This document shows, one piece after another, positions 20,964-34,762 of a DNA stretch of 64,000 nucleotides. Each line of letters starts with the position of its first letter. The stretch's first letter is position 1. Source of the DNA: Dictyophora rubrovolvata (lineage: Eukaryota > Basidiomycota > Agaricomycetes > Phallales > Phallaceae); assembly GCA_029959195.1 (NCBI GenBank), contig CP114117.1, positions 806,001 through 870,000 of the forward strand, given 5' to 3'. Below the pieces are notes generated by a model, which saw only the letters and a program-made list of their open reading frames with translations, ran no database searches and was not told the origin of the DNA. The position numbers and the translations under genes are program-made.

Positions 20964-21228
20964 TAGGGTCGTTCGGGCCAGACCTGACGCGTCTATTTTT
21001 GGGCGTCTCCTTCCATTCGAACCTCCGTCACTAGTATGCGCCAAGATAAGTAGCTGAGGCGAGATTATTTTCTTCTGTTTGTCTCGACGAATACCGCTTA
21101 TATCTGTTAAAAACACCACAATCAATCAAGCAAAGGGTCTTCCAAACATTTTTTCTTATACTTTTTCTTTTGGATAATGTCAACAGCTATTTCTGGAAAG
21201 GCATCGTCATACTGAAAGCTGTTGTACC
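20964..21228. promoter_or_regulatory. divergent promoter between glucosylceramide synthase and SCAP
   Basis: 265 bp separate the two start codons. It includes a pyrimidine tract (about 21150-21175). I saw no classical sterol response element (TCACNCCAC-like) on either strand. Confidence 0.5.
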
Positions 21229-24200
21229 ATGCTGAACCCTTTTCGTCTACCACGTCGTGTCCGAAGCTTTATATCTACCTCTTTTCATCATTTTGGAATG
21301 TGAGTATGGAAAACAATGAACGAGAAATCCCTTCCTCAAGGACTAATAACGTTTTGTAGTCATTGTGCATCACACCCGATACGCGTCATTCTTATATCTG
21401 CGGTTGTTATCACCTCTCTCTTCTACCCCGCCTTGGCTCTTTATTCTAATTCCCATCCTCACGTTCTCAGCTACATCTTTTCATTGTTTGATGCCCCTTC
21501 ATACCGCTCTGATCTGCGAGACATTTGGCAAGGTCATGATGCCCTCCATGTGTTAGAAGATTCTGCCATTAGTCGGACCCGCTGTGGTCTGGAGAGAACT
21601 TTGCGGCTCGAACGAATTCTCATTCCAAGTGTTGACGAAGCTTTTGCAGGAGCCGCTACTCCTGCGACGTTTCGTTTCGCTTTGGATTTGGAGAATGCTA
21701 TACATGATCGACTACAAACGACAACCTCGAAAATATCTTGCTTGTCAGGCGTACAGAAACAGGACTGCTTTATGTTGACCCCGTCTGCTTTATTCAATAA
21801 CGGCATACCTTCTACTTCGGAAGAAATTCTCCGACTCATTAATCACTCCCGAAACATTTCTCTTACAGATATTCCTGTCGACATGTCAATGCTCTTTTCA
21901 GCACGCTTCTCATCAGATGAACAGCCTGGATTCATCGACCATGTTGGCTTCCTTGTGTTGAGCTACTTCTTCATAGAAACGGATTGCGTTTCCCGTGAAG
22001 CTCATCAGCGATGGATGTCTCTAGTTCACAAAGCTGTTTCTGGAATGTCCGAGAAGATCTCTATAACACCGTTTGTGTTTGAAAAATCAAGATTTTTATC
22101 TTTGCAATATAATTCAAGACCGTCACATTTTTCTATCATCTCCGTCTTTTTATATCTATCTTACCTTGGCATCTTTCTATCATTTTCTGGCTCTCTTCGT
22201 CGCATGGATACCGTTCATTCAAGATTTGGATTAACGTTTACAGGCCTGATCGAAATCATTGCCAGCACAATAGCAAGCGTTAGCGTCTTCGCTTTGGGAG
22301 GATTTCGTATCACAATGGTTCCATGGTTGGTTGATTTCCTTTGAGCGATGCGCCACCTTTCATTTTACATTCTGACAGGGGAATCCTGCCATTGATTATT
22401 GTTTTTGTCGGTGCCGAAAATATGTTCCAGTTGGTAGATGCGGTCACTTCCACTTCCGTGTCCCTTTCTGTCAAACAGCGTATTGGGACTGGTCTGGCCA
22501 TTGCTGGAACAACTAATACACTTAACACCGTCGCTTATAATACCATACTCGGTGTAATAGCCTTCTTCAGCAGTGGTGCCATCCGGCAATTTTGTTCATT
22601 TGCGATCGTCCTTCTCGTGGCCCACTGGTTTTTGATCCATACGTTCTTCATCGCTGTCCTGTCTATTGATCTTCAGCGCTTAGAAGTACGTGACGTTGTT
22701 ATAATTTTTTCTAAGAATACCACATCTTATGGGCAATCAGCTGAGTGATATGTTGAGTCAAGATAAATCCAAAAAGGTAGGACCCAAGGAGCCTCAGTCA
22801 GCCGATCCCAATCAAGGAAAAACCATGAATCGGATACAACAGCGACTCAGAGTCGTTCCATCAAAAAATGGAAGCCTTCTATTGGTGAGTATGGATCGCT
22901 GGTGCTGTAATTATCATAACACTCACACACTTTTTTTGGATCAGATGCTAGCCGTGACCTTAGTTCTATACTACGTCACCTACCCTTTTCCCTCTCGCCC
23001 GAAATCTCCAACGGATGCGATGTCTTTTCTACAACGTGCCATGAGGCCTCCCTCGATTCAGAGTGAAGAGCCGTCCGTACCAGCGTTCAGACTTTGGAGC
23101 ATGCTAAACCCAAGCAATGATCCCTTCGTTCATATTCACATCGAGACTCCTATTATCGTTGCTCCGAATCCCGAAGAGTCAGGTGACCTCGGACAAGACA
23201 CTCGCCGGCAGGAGCCTCGACATTATAACACGAGTATCAGGCAGTTGACGTGGTTATTCAAGATTATGATTCTTCCCATGGGAACAACAATTGGGCTGCT
23301 CTATCTGTTACTGCGGTATCTTTTGAAAGGGACCGACGCTCTTGAAGCTTATAGAACTGAGCCGGATGTTGGAAGTGACGACAGTCAGACGCCTCGAATC
23401 TCGCCAGTGGAACCTTCCATCAGATTTTCTACCCTTCCTCGGGCATTTGCGACCGATATAGAGCTGATTGCAGGAAACCACGATATGTCTATTATCGCAT
23501 TGGTCAGCGTCGAGAACGAAGTTATCATTTGGAATGATGGATACCATCGACTTAATGTTGACGATGTCCTGTACGCTGCTTCGAGCAGTTCGGAAACCCA
23601 GGTTACCATTACTAGCATTGCTCTGGATCACCAAGGTCGCTATTGTGCTATAGGAACAAACTCGGGAACGGTAGCTATTTGGAATATTCCATCTCAGAAG
23701 CTGTCCCTTGACCGGGTTCCACATCTGATGATGTCGACATTATCGGCTGCCATCACAGATTTAGCGTTTATCACGGCATCTAATACAGCCTGTAAAAAAG
23801 AACCCGAGCCACCGTCTCAGCAGAATCATCGTATCGTCGCCACTTGTAGGGATGGTGGAGTGTTCGAAATCAACCTTCATAACACAGATGTTCAGCCCAT
23901 CTTATTTTCTCATCCGGAAACTATCCTTCAATCGTCTTTGATTCGGAATCGGGAATCAGGAGCTATATATGTGGGCTTTCTATACGACGACGGTGTGGTG
24001 GAAATACTTTCGTATGATCGAACTTGGCGTTCTATTTGTCTAATTCAGCCAGGACAACCGACAAATCCTGTGTCTCAGCTCTATGTGAGTCAAGTCCAAA
24101 TTCGAGAAGACAAGTTGACGATTGTTGCTGTCGCAACTCAAACTGGCGCCATCTCTCTTTGGAATGCTTCATCGGGTGAATTGTTACATATTCTCGATAA

Positions 24201-25080
24201 TTCCTTCGGCGCGGTGACTCAGGTACGTCTGGGGAACTATTCATCTCAGACATGCAAGCATTGTGGCGAAGTTACTCCAGACGCTTTTACCCTTGCCTTC
24301 TCTGTCGGTCAGACAGTCTATGTATATCGTTGCTCGATGCCGTCCCTCTCTAAGCATTGCGATTGTCCTGTTGCCAGAAGATCGCTAACAAGGGACAGCT
24401 TTGGATTCCGCTCGCGCAGTGGTAGCACGGCGTCTGCAACTTCTTCCCCAAAGCGAAAGCGTCAAAGGTTACCCTCGACTGCATTGTCATTTGGTCCAGA
24501 CGTGACAGAGTTTCCTGTATCCGCACATGGTGTTCATTCCCGTAAAGTTAGCTCAGAACGGGAGCCTACTAATCGTCGTATATCGGAAATGTTACCTATA
24601 ACCCACGGACTCGATAGCGACAATTCGGCACTATCTAAAACATCTCAAAATGCGGAATCCAAATTTACCGTCGAATTTATGATCGACATCAACTACGAGC
24701 GAGGGGGATGGGATATTGTTGATGGTCGGTGGTTATGTGGACTTCGCCGACGGTCTCGCACCCTTGAATCTTCTTCATCAGTACCGCCTTTACTCAGAGC
24801 AGCCTTTACTTCAAGTTATCGTAATGATTTAACGGCTAATGTTCTCGATCGCTGGGAAATTTGGACTTTCAATTCTTCCACCATGAATTCCGACATCAAG
24901 GCGTCGACTTTATTGAGCCTGTCGCCATTCTCCCTAGACCGTGACAATGCCATAGACAAAACCACAGATTATCCTAGACTTCCCTTTACTCGCGTTTTTC
25001 CAGTCGTGATCCGATCAGCTGCATGTGTGGCTGGGTTTGGTAACACAACTGGGATTGCAGATTTAGCTCAGTCTTTTTAA
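21229..25080 (+). CDS. SCP1: SCAP, SREBP cleavage-activating protein
   Basis: Five exons (21229-21299, 21360-22325, 22379-22685, 22741-22884, 22945-25080) give 1207 aa. The start at 21229 is preferred because it joins across a GTGAGT-TTGTAG intron to HCASHPIRVILISAVVITSL, the first membrane helix. The sterol-sensing domain is clear: IASTIASVSVFALGG, then ILPLIIVFVGAENMFQLVDA, TLNTVAYNTILGVIAFF and CSFAIVLLVAHWFLIH. The C-terminal 650 residues contain WD40-like repeats (EVIIWNDGY, TVAIWNIPS, AISLWNASSGELLHILD) for binding SREBP. SCAP retains SREBP in the ER when sterol is plentiful and escorts it to the Golgi when sterol or oxygen is low. Symbol follows yeast-form fungi. Confidence 0.93.
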
Positions 25081-25905
25081 TTTCTACATTCAACATGTTT
25101 TTCGACTGTATAATATCGTATCATAAAACATTACGATATCTTCGCGTTGTCGGTCAAATGCGGCCTCCCTTCGGCGTCCCTTCCGAGAAGATGAGCGCTG
25201 AGCGTAAAGTTCGGTTGCTTTCAGTGTGATTATGTCATACTCACGTGACTAGTTCACGCGTAGTTGTGCTCTTCTCTCATTGACTGACAGTAAGAGCATA
25301 CAGACAGCGTCCAGTTACGTTCTGGACAACTCGGAGGGTTCTTGCATTCTTTTTTCCCCAACATTAACAATAAAAGCATTTCATATTTTTATTCGAAACA
25401 ATCCAGCAAGAAGTTAACCGGGCGTGGGGATCAAAGAACTTCACTTTGTACGCCTACTTTGCCAAACATTCCCGCGGTAAGCGAATCGTTTTGAACCTCT
25501 TGCGTTCATCTTCGTCTTTGTTTGAGTTGTCTCTTGACCTCTCTGCTCTTTTCCATTTCATCTTTTCTTTGTGTTCGGAACTCACGCGCTCACAGGCATT
25601 ACGGCCTCCTCCGTCTACCACTCCCTAGAACTTCGTTCCTATTTAGCTTTGTCATTTCTAGTTTTCTTTTGTCCAGTTTCTATTATGCTGACGTATTTTT
25701 TCAGTCCCCGTCCCTAGGTAGCAGAATCAAATACTCGCCTTTTAGCCTTTCATTACAGGTCTGTCCGTTTTCTTTTGTTTCCCAAATTTAGTCCATTCGT
25801 TAATTTTGTTCGGCTTGTCTTGTGTCTTGACGGACAGAACGCTAGATTTATATCAGCACGACACATCACGTCTCTCACAAACTTGCCAGTTTTTTTTCCA
25901 CCACT
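25081..25905. other. long 5' region of CDC25
   Basis: Long pyrimidine-rich stretches (25500-25800) and a possible 5'-UTR intron opening GGTAAGCGAAT near 25472. Short frames here show no conserved motif. Likely promoter plus a long leader. Confidence 0.5.
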
Positions 25906-28134
25906 ATGAATCACTTTCACACTGCATCTCCTCCTGCTTTAATCAGGAAGAGTAAACAAAGCCGCATGAACAACGAAATCGATGATTTTCTTTCATCTGA
26001 TTTGGAGCTTTCTTTTGCTTCAACTATGTCGTTGAACTCACCTGCTCCCTCCAGAGCTCCTTCGCCAATGGCCATGGACATTTCTCCTGCCCCCATTCAA
26101 CAGTCTCAAGGTTTTCTTGCACCTCCCTCGCGTCACTTTGGACGTAACCTACTTAATAGCGAGTCTATTTCCAGTATGCGATCCGCCCAATCGAAATCCA
26201 AAAGCAAAGGGCTTCAACGATCGGCCTTACCAACGGAGTGGATTTCCCCGGTCGCAACAAAGGATACCTCTTTGGAAGGCTTCAGTATTGTAAGGCCCTC
26301 TCTTCTTTTATTCAACTTGCGCCCTAACGCATATTTTAGCCTGTTGTCAATCAACCATCACCTGATGCCATGGACATCGACCCATCCCCCAGTCCTTCAA
26401 CTGGGATCTACGCCGAACCCAGCTCGCCTCCTCCTTCCGTACCTGGACTTTCCAACGGAAATTACTCGAACCTTTTCTTCGACTCTTCACCGGTTGCGTG
26501 TGCATCTCCAGCTGCCAAAAAGAGGCGCTCCATATCCCCGGAACCTAACGTGTTAGCTTTAGCTTCCTCTGATCCTCCATCGTCACCATCTCAACCTAAA
26601 TTCACCCGAGCTGCTACTGTCGGAACCTCAGGAACATTGTTCAAGAAACCTGCCTTGGAATATAATGCTCCATCAACTAAGCGTTTCCCAGGTCGGAGAC
26701 CTACAATTTCCGCATTTGTTCAACGCGGAGATGAGCTGGATAAGCCCAAATCTGCTATGCCCATTTTGACTGCAGCGGTTGCGACGGAAACATCGTTACC
26801 CCCACCTCGTCGTGCTTTTTCTGCTATGATTTCTCCTGATCAAGTCTTAGAGCCCGGCTCAGACGATGTATCTGACAATCAGGCAAGCTCTCCTGCCGCG
26901 GCATATGCTAAAAGGCACCATGCTCGCGTTATTAGGAGGTGCGACGGAAGTGAAGATCTGCGACCACTCCACAGTGCTGGTTCGCTTCACAAACGCGACC
27001 GTGAAATCTTTGAGAATAAAGGCTGCAGTCCTAAGAGCCTTGCCGGATTCGGAATGAAAGAAGTTCAAAAGAAGCTCTTACCTTGCCACCGCGTTGCTGA
27101 TGATGGTCTTATGCGAATAACAAGCACGACTGTGAGTGTAATTCAATAAACTTCCTTTTCAATGTTTCTAACGTTAGATTAGATGATGAACTTGTTGAAA
27201 GGAGTATATTCCTCTCAAGTGACATCTTTCACTGTTGTCGACTGTCGTTTCGACTATGAATATGCTGGGGGACATATACCGGGTGCAGCCAATTTCAATA
27301 ACACGGCCGCCATGATTGACTACTTTTTGGGATCGAATAGGCCCTCGCCTTGCGAAAGCGGTGACACCGAGGCCAAACACATAGTTGTATTCCACTGTGA
27401 ATTCAGCGTTAAACGTGCTCCCACATTGTGCGCAATGAAGCTATTCTAGATCTGGATATCTAACTGATTCGCTTTGCAGTGCCAAGAACATACGCTCGAA
27501 GGACCGTGCGATCAACGGTCGCGTTTATCCCAAAATATGCTACCCGGAAATGTACATTCTGGAAGGAGGATATTCGCAATTTTACCATGACTTCTCTGTA
27601 AGTGCCTTGAGCGGTGCTTAATAGATTGTAGTTTACTCTCTCCTTTAGGATTATTGTCAGCCTAAGGGATATGTTCGAATGGATGACCCTGCCCATGTCC
27701 AAGCTCGGGATGCCGATATGGACAATTTCCGTCGTTGCGGTAAATGGGCCCGTACACAATCGTACACATATGGCCAGACCTTGAACGGACCTTCGAACTT
27801 CTCTTCTATCTCGAGCAATCATGCGACTTCAAATGAGAACAGGAAAACTGCTCCTAGTGGTGGAATGAACGGTAACGGAACTATGTTCGCCGCCGCCACC
27901 GCGGCTCGCGGTCGCAGAGTTATGTCGGCAAAAGAGCTCGGGACTCTGGACGAAGATGTCTCTTCCAGTCTAGAAGAAGGTGACAGTCTCGATCTCCATG
28001 AAAGTCCGTGCCCACCACCTTCAAAAACTGGTGGTCGTTTGTCCGCTTTGTTACCTCTTGGTGCTGGGAAGAATTCTCGCTCTGGTTTTGATCGTGCAGT
28101 GTCATTTGGTCCTGCTACTTCAACACGGAGATAA
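25906..28134 (+). CDS. CDC25: CDC25/MIH1 M-phase inducer phosphatase
   Basis: Five exons (25906-26289, 26340-27131, 27183-27427, 27480-27597, 27649-28134) give 674 aa. The N-terminal 400 residues are Ser/Pro rich with many SP sites, as expected for a CDK- and checkpoint-regulated region. The rhodanese-like phosphatase domain starts LLPCHRVADDGLMRI, then FTVVDCRFDYEYAGGHIPGA, the catalytic loop HCEFSVKRAP (HCx5R) and YPEMYILEGGYSQFY. A short tail follows with YVRMDDPAH. The enzyme removes inhibitory phosphates from Cdk1 to trigger mitosis. The intron that follows the catalytic loop separates APT from FAKNIRSKD. Length and order are standard. Confidence 0.95.
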
Positions 28135-29467
28135 GCAAACATACTCACATTTGTCGCGTGACAACCCAACCTTTTTTTTTTTGAATCCAATTGATCCATT
28201 ACGAGAGACCTGGTACCTAACCGTCTTCTATGTTTTTGGACACACCACGACTATATACACAGCAATGCATCTCTATGTCCTTCCTTATCAAACACACTTT
28301 ATCGAATTCCGACCGATCCCACACACTCTTTTATGGTCCGTATGCCTAGATCCATGCTCATGCTCTCACTACCTAATGGCAGAAACGATATGTATCCTTT
28401 ATTTTCTCGGTTGCTTCCAGCAGTCCCATGGAATTTGGTTCATTCCTTTTTCTTGAATTCAAATTTCGGACATTGTATTTAATCATCACTGATTTTTTTC
28501 TTCACCTTTTTCTCTTCGAATTTTCTTTCGCCTTCCCATATCTTTCAATCTCCTTTCCCAAATTTTTTTTTTTCGTTCACGTTTTCATGGAACACTTTAC
28601 ACGACTGAAATTGTAAAATCAGCAATCACCCACGTCATTTCATGACCACATCATGTTCATGATTTATCTGGCGGCCTGGGGCTACTAGTACTTAACATCG
28701 TCTTTCTCAATGTGCATCTTGCTTATAGCATTAGCCATATTTTCCTGCATACTCATCACGTTACGTTCAGTTTATAATTAAAAACCGGTTACATCCACTT
28801 CAGCTGACCGATCAAGACCATCAATTGTAGAGCATTGAAGAAGTTAGTCAAGACATATTATTAAGTTAGCTCTCAAGTAAAAGCGAGCAAAATGCAGTCA
28901 CTGTTATAGAACAAAATGTGAGCACAGTAATGTATGAGTCAAAGTACAAAATTAATAGACGAAATACAAGTTACATATATATTCAAGAAAAGAAGGGGCA
29001 AATGGAAATGAAAAGAGACTTGTGATTGATGTCGAGGAAAATCTATAGACATGGGCAGATGAAGTCGAGAAATGAGCGTGTTGAACAAGTAACCAATTCG
29101 TCGTTTTGTTAAAGGAAGGTTAAGAAGGACGTTAGGCAATACCAACGGTTACAAAGAGACCGTCGGAGATCGACCATACGATTACAATTTACATCCACAA
29201 CAAGGTGGGTAGCCAGAAGTGAGAGATCATTGGAAGTTCGTATGACAGTTTGACTCGAGTTCGGTGGCTGGGATGCATGGAATGCGAAGTACACAAGAAG
29301 CTGGACTGAAAAAAAACGAGAGGTTGTAGATCGAAACATGTTTGACACAGATCGTCCTGTCATAGGACATCGAATACAATAAATAAAGAAGTGGAACGGA
29401 AGAGAGGTCGGTGAGATAATAGGAGAAGGAAAACGCCAAGTACAAGATGCGAATAGGAGTGTTGTTG
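28135..29467. other. convergent intergenic region
   Basis: 1.3 kb between CDC25 and the kinase. AT-rich with T-runs (28480-28580). Short frames are without motifs. No RNA gene recognised. Confidence 0.5.
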
Positions 29468-30929
29468 TTACGAGCTTTCTTCTTTGGCAACATTTGGAAT
29501 GTCATCGTAGTACATCGGTTTGTCATCAAATTCTGTAAGATCTGAGGGAGGTGGCGGTACGCCATCGCCAGTCATCCACGGCTCTGACCAGAGTTCTTTT
29601 ATAGCCGCCCTCTTCCTCGTATCGCGAACGAGAAGTCGACCGACAACGGCTTTTAGACCTGGTGTTGCTAATCGGCCAATAGACTGCTCTTGGTTCGGTT
29701 CGCCATCCGAGAAATCTTCAGACCAAGAATAATCCGCATTTACAATTCTCATTAGATATGCCGTTCGGCCCCCTCTTTCATCGCCTTCTCTGTCAAAGGG
29801 AAGACCACGCATGGCCAAAGCATATAATACCACGCCACATGACCAGGCATCTGCTTGACGACCGTCATATGGCTTTCCGAGAATTAGTTCCGGAGCAGCG
29901 TAGGACTCCGATCCGCACCTCGCTGTCAACAACGGCGAAGCAGGATCGATAAATCGGGAAAGACCAAAATCAGTGAGTTTTATTAGAGGGAGGTTTAATG
30001 AATGGGGTAGGAAGGGGTCTGTGGTGAAGAGAATATCTATGAAGAATGAATATTATTGTTATTATAATCTTAAACAACGAACGACTTACTCTCAAGCTTG
30101 ATATCTCGATGAACTAGACCGACACTGTGCATCCAGCTGACAGCATGACAGAGCTCCACAAATACGCGTTTTACTAGGGGTTCCGTCATCCGTGCGTAAT
30201 GCTCGTCACGCTCCAGCACACTATAGAGTTCGCCGCCTTCTAGGGCTTCTAAAACGAGACAATGATGTGTTTGAATAGTAAACGAATGGAGGTAAGAGAC
30301 GATATTCGGATGAGAGATGTGCTACGGGGAGTGAGCTCATGCACGGAGTATGTCAGAGGGTGACTTACTCGTAAAATCTCCACTTCTCTCAAGAAACTCG
30401 TTCTAGTCCGTTCATTACTCTCGCAAACATTCTTATCAATCATTTTTACAGCTACGACCATTGTCTCCGGACGGTAGTGGTGTGTATGATCCGCTCCCTT
30501 TCTTGCCCGCAGATAAATGCTCTTGCTGCGTTCTAAGGGATTATCGACTGGGGGGCGAAGACCAAGCGACGGTCTTCGGTCTTTCTTGGTTTTTTGACTC
30601 AGTTCGTCGTTTGAGAAACCATTGAGCTGGCTCAATTGGCCATCCAGGGGTTTTGCTAACCAAACGCTTGAGAATGCCCCCAGGCCTAGAGGACGAAGGA
30701 GTTGAACTGGTCCGACAGTCATTCCTGGGGAGAAATCGAGCGAGACGTCTAGAGTAAAATCATGGGTGTACTCTGGAGTGGAAGGAGGCGATGTTGAAGG
30801 CGACGGGGTGGTGACCGGAGAAGAGACGATTGGAGACAGAATTCGCGATGGCAAGTCCTCCAAAACAACATTTTTCTGTATCGAACTTGCGAACAGCTCG
30901 TCAGACAAAGAATGAGAGTAGTTGGCCAT
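29468..30929 (-). CDS. Ser/Thr protein kinase
   Basis: Three exons (30369-30929, 30090-30321, 29468-30036) give 453 aa. A 70-residue Ser/Pro-rich N-terminus precedes the kinase domain. Visible motifs: glycine loop LGLGAFSSVWLA, VAVKMID (catalytic Lys), LREVEILRHISHPNIV, HRDIKLEN (catalytic loop), LTDFGLSRF (Mg-binding DFG), SYAAPELI (APE) and DAWSCGVVLYAL. A loop rich in basic residues separates the glycine loop from the Lys (KTKKDRRPSLGLRPP). The type (AAPELI, WMTGDG end) is CAMK-like, near yeast Prr1/Kin4-type kinases. The precise orthologue is unclear. Confidence 0.88.
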
Positions 30930-32990
30930 CGTTTTGTGGGATAAATACTATAACAGGAACGAAGAGAGAGACATAAGAAATAGACAGGCTGAGGAAAGGG
31001 AGTTATGTAATGTGAACAAGAATTTGCTTTCAACCGGGTCACAGTCACGATGGGGTCACGCGCAATTTATTATCCTGCACGCTCCTTCTCACTTTTTATT
31101 ACTGTCTTTGGTAACTCTAAATAATAATATCATGCACGTTTCAGGTTTCTTTCTTCAGTTCTGTGGGATCAAAAGACAAACATTCGTCAAATCAATCGCC
31201 GACGATAATTGCGGTTGTCAAATTTGCTGTACCTAGTCTCCATTATGGCTTGGTTCCTTTGTCAATCACACGCTTCTTGTGCCACGTCTAGAAGGATTAT
31301 TCGTTTTACCAATGCTCCATCTTCCCGTTAAGGGCGATTTGTCACAATTACCGGGATCGTCCGCTGTTCAACTTCGGGTTAGTTCCGTCCGATATAAAAT
31401 ATCTTTTTTGAAGATATATTCATGTCGCAGCGAATGGAGGACAGTGCTGACGAACCCAAGTCGAGCACTGCCTTGTGGGTACATTATTGAGGTGCCAATC
31501 TGCTAAAGGGACCAGCACTGCAATGATGCACAATCCGGTCAATTCGCCAAAGGGTCCCGGTCAATGCACAGTCCCTCCACTGGTCACGGACCCCGGATGG
31601 TATCCCAAAGCCCACATCTATCCCAACCAGTGACCAAGGCAATCTTGGTCCTAGATTTTTTTTTCACCTCGTGCGTAGTGAATCATGTGGATGAACTCCA
31701 CCGTCTGGCACAAATTAGTTATTAATGACGTTGCTTCCGTGCTACATATTACTTCATCGGCGACATGAATCCATCTGAGATGACGCTAATTAGGCCTATT
31801 CGTACCCACTACAACTTGGAAGATTATGCAATGGACCACTTGAGTAATTCGTCAGGTATGCTCAGGTCCTACCATTCAGAGTAACTGTGGCTACTTGAAA
31901 TCAAGCGGTGTCTGCGAGTGTTTGGGGATGAATTTTCAAGCTATAAAGGTCCCCGTTATGAATCGGGCATTTGATCCCACATTCTAGTTAGGAAAATCCT
32001 TTTCAAGCTCTTTTCCTTGCTGCAAGATTTCCATGCCCAGAAATAGGTTGTCGTCTTCCTCCCTCACTGGATACACACTTTACCAAGGGCGCTATTTTGG
32101 AGCTATACCTGTCTGGGCAGTCCCTTACACTGAATATGAAAATCAGGAGAAAATCCCTAGATGATTTTATTCACAGTACGTTCATCAAATCGACTGAAAA
32201 ATATATTAATTCGTTTTCGTTTGGATCTGCCTAGGATCCTTTTTCTGTGGAATTTCTCGTCGATTTCGAAGTCATAGTACCTGTGACGCCTGTTTGTGTG
32301 AATTCTAATAGCGGAAGGATTAAGAAGTGAGTTTTTTATTAATGGAGACTCTTCCATTAGTTGTCGTTACAAGCATGACCTCTAAGATTTCCTAATATTC
32401 AAATTTAGTGTCGAAGTTTCATTCGCGCTGAATTTTGAAATAACACCGTCATATTGTTATGTTGTTATGTTGACTCGCGAACTTCCGATGACAGAGAAGA
32501 ATAGTCCACAGGACCACAACATCACCGGTCCATATTTAACTTAACATCACTTGAGGTCGAAGATGCTCGCTCGGCCATTCAATGGATCACCATTATATTA
32601 CTCGGGATGAACAAACTTGAAGCTTGCTGCTTCAAGTTAGTCACCCGCTCGGCAGAACACTGGTTTTTTCTATAACCTGGCCACCTGTGATTCCGGACAT
32701 TTAGCGAGAATACTTTCGGGAAATAAACTTCCTAGGTTGGATCCGTCTCACTACCCGCACTTTCTGAAAACCCATCACGGGTTCAGGCTGAACATCCCCT
32801 GAATGCTCTGGAATGGCCATGGGCCACGAAGCAAGGAAATCCAAAATAACAGCGATACAAAATCCGTTATAACTGCGATCTATTCCACTGGATTTGCCGG
32901 GATATATATAATGACGTTCAAAGTTCTTGAGCAAAAATTGCGGAGGACGTTTCAAAAACGATCTTGTGTCTTTAACAAGTTTGTTGTAGG
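30930..32990. other. 2-kb intergenic region, no gene seen
   Basis: Divergent spacer between the kinase and the mannanase. Short frames only. No LTR with target duplication, tRNA or transposon detected by eye. The last 300 bp before 32991 presumably hold the mannanase promoter. Confidence 0.45.
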
Positions 32991-34762
32991 ATGAAGCTTT
33001 GGTTCGTGTTTGCAGCTTTAGTAGCGGCTCCCTTCACTTTGGCTCAATCGCCCGTGTGGGGACAATGTGGTGGTATGTCAAAAGCATGAACACTGAGCAT
33101 ACGTCGTACTAACTAATCTATCTCGCAGGTCAGAATTGGAGTGGTAAGTTAATCCGCAGGAAAGAATGAATTCAATGCCCTGACCCTTTCCTGCGAAATA
33201 TGAAGGTTCGACCACTTGCGTTAGCGGATCCGTTTGCACCTTCTCAAATCCATACTATTCTCAATGTCTACCCAGTACTGTCTCTACCACCCCTCCTACC
33301 CAACCCACTCCCACCCCTACACCTACCCCTGTACCGGTTTCGCCAACACCGAGACCAACCAACACGCCACTACCACCACCACCAAGTTCCACTGCTTTCG
33401 TCAAAGTATCTGGCCAGAAATTCACTTTAAGTGGCGAGGATTACGTTGTTGCTGGGTTAGTCTACCCTACCCTCAATTCATTTTTGCTTACCTAGGAAAT
33501 AATTGATCCTCAATTTAAGTACTAACGCTTATTGGCTTGCTCAAGAAGCTAATGATGACATTGATACTGCGTTCTCGGATATTGCTAATGCAGGCTTAAC
33601 CACTGTCCGAACATGGGTAAAGCACTTTTTGCATAGCGATTCCAAACATATTCTGATTCAATGACAATTAGGGTTTTAACGATGTCACAGCGTATGCATG
33701 CTCCATCCACAATACCCTACTTTCGGCACTATTTACACTCTTTTTATTTTAGACCTCAAAACTACGGTGCCTACTATCAACTTTGGACAAACGGCACTGC
33801 TACCATCAACACAGGTGCCAACGGACTCGAAAAATTCGACTATGTCGTCTCATCCGCCAAAGCACACGGACTACGACTCATCGTAACGCTTACCAACAAC
33901 TGGAGCGATTACGGTGGAATGGACGTATATATTTCGGAACTCAATCCAGGCGGAACGCATGATACGTTCTACACGGACGAAACGGTCATGGCTGCCTACC
34001 AAAACTATGTCAAAGCGTGGATTAACAGATACCTTGACGAGCCGGGTATTATGGCTTGGGAACTGGCGAATGAACCGCGCTGCTCTGGGTCTACTGGAAC
34101 GGCTTCTAGTGCATGCGATCCCCTTGGCAGCACGATTTACCAATGGGCTGCGACTATGTCGGCGTATATTAAATCGCTAGATTCGAATCACCTTGTTGCT
34201 ATCGGTGATGAAGGTTGGTTCCAAGAAGCTAATCCACCAACTTATCCGTATGCTCCTGGGGTTGGTGTCAACTTTGTCACCAACCTTAACATTTCAACTC
34301 TGGACTTTGGTACCTTCCATTCTTATCCCGAGGTAAAAAGAATGCCACACAGTTGATTGATTCTCATCAATACTGACGATTATAATCAATCAGTCTTGGG
34401 GACAAGGAAATAACGAGACATTATGGGGCGTCGACTGGATTAATGCTCATGCCGCTGCTCAAAAGACAGCTAACAAGCCTGTTATTATGGAAGAGTTTGG
34501 TGTGACGGACAACCAAGCAAGCACTTATGCTTTGTGGTGGAATACAATCATTTCGAGTGGTCTTACCGGTATGCGTGCTTCGTGTCAATCTTCAATTGGC
34601 AACTTTCTTATCGCAAACTTTTCTGTAGGTGATCTTATCTGGCAAGCTGGCTCGGAGTTGAGCACTGGACCTTCTCCGAATGATGGCTACGCCGTGTATC
34701 CTACAGGCACTGTCTATCCAGTTATGGAAAGCGCTGCTGCTGCGTTGAAACAACGTGGCTGA
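32991..34762 (+). CDS. endo-beta-1,4-mannanase, GH5 subfamily 7, with N-terminal CBM1
   Basis: Seven exons (32991-33072, 33129-33143, 33206-33455, 33520-33616, 33672-33691, 33753-34332, 34394-34762) give 470 aa. Order: signal peptide (MKLWFVFAALVAAPFTLAQ), CBM1 (PVWGQCGGQNWSGSTTCVSG ... YYSQCL, with the four Cys), a Thr/Pro linker, then the GH5 barrel. The acid/base Glu is in WELANEPRC and the nucleophile Glu in VIMEEFGV; TWGFNDVT and NNWSDYGG are substrate-cleft blocks. It hydrolyses mannan and glucomannan in plant cell walls outside the cell. The CBM1 is encoded across a 15-nt micro-exon (GQNWSG), common in basidiomycete CBM1 genes. Confidence 0.95.
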
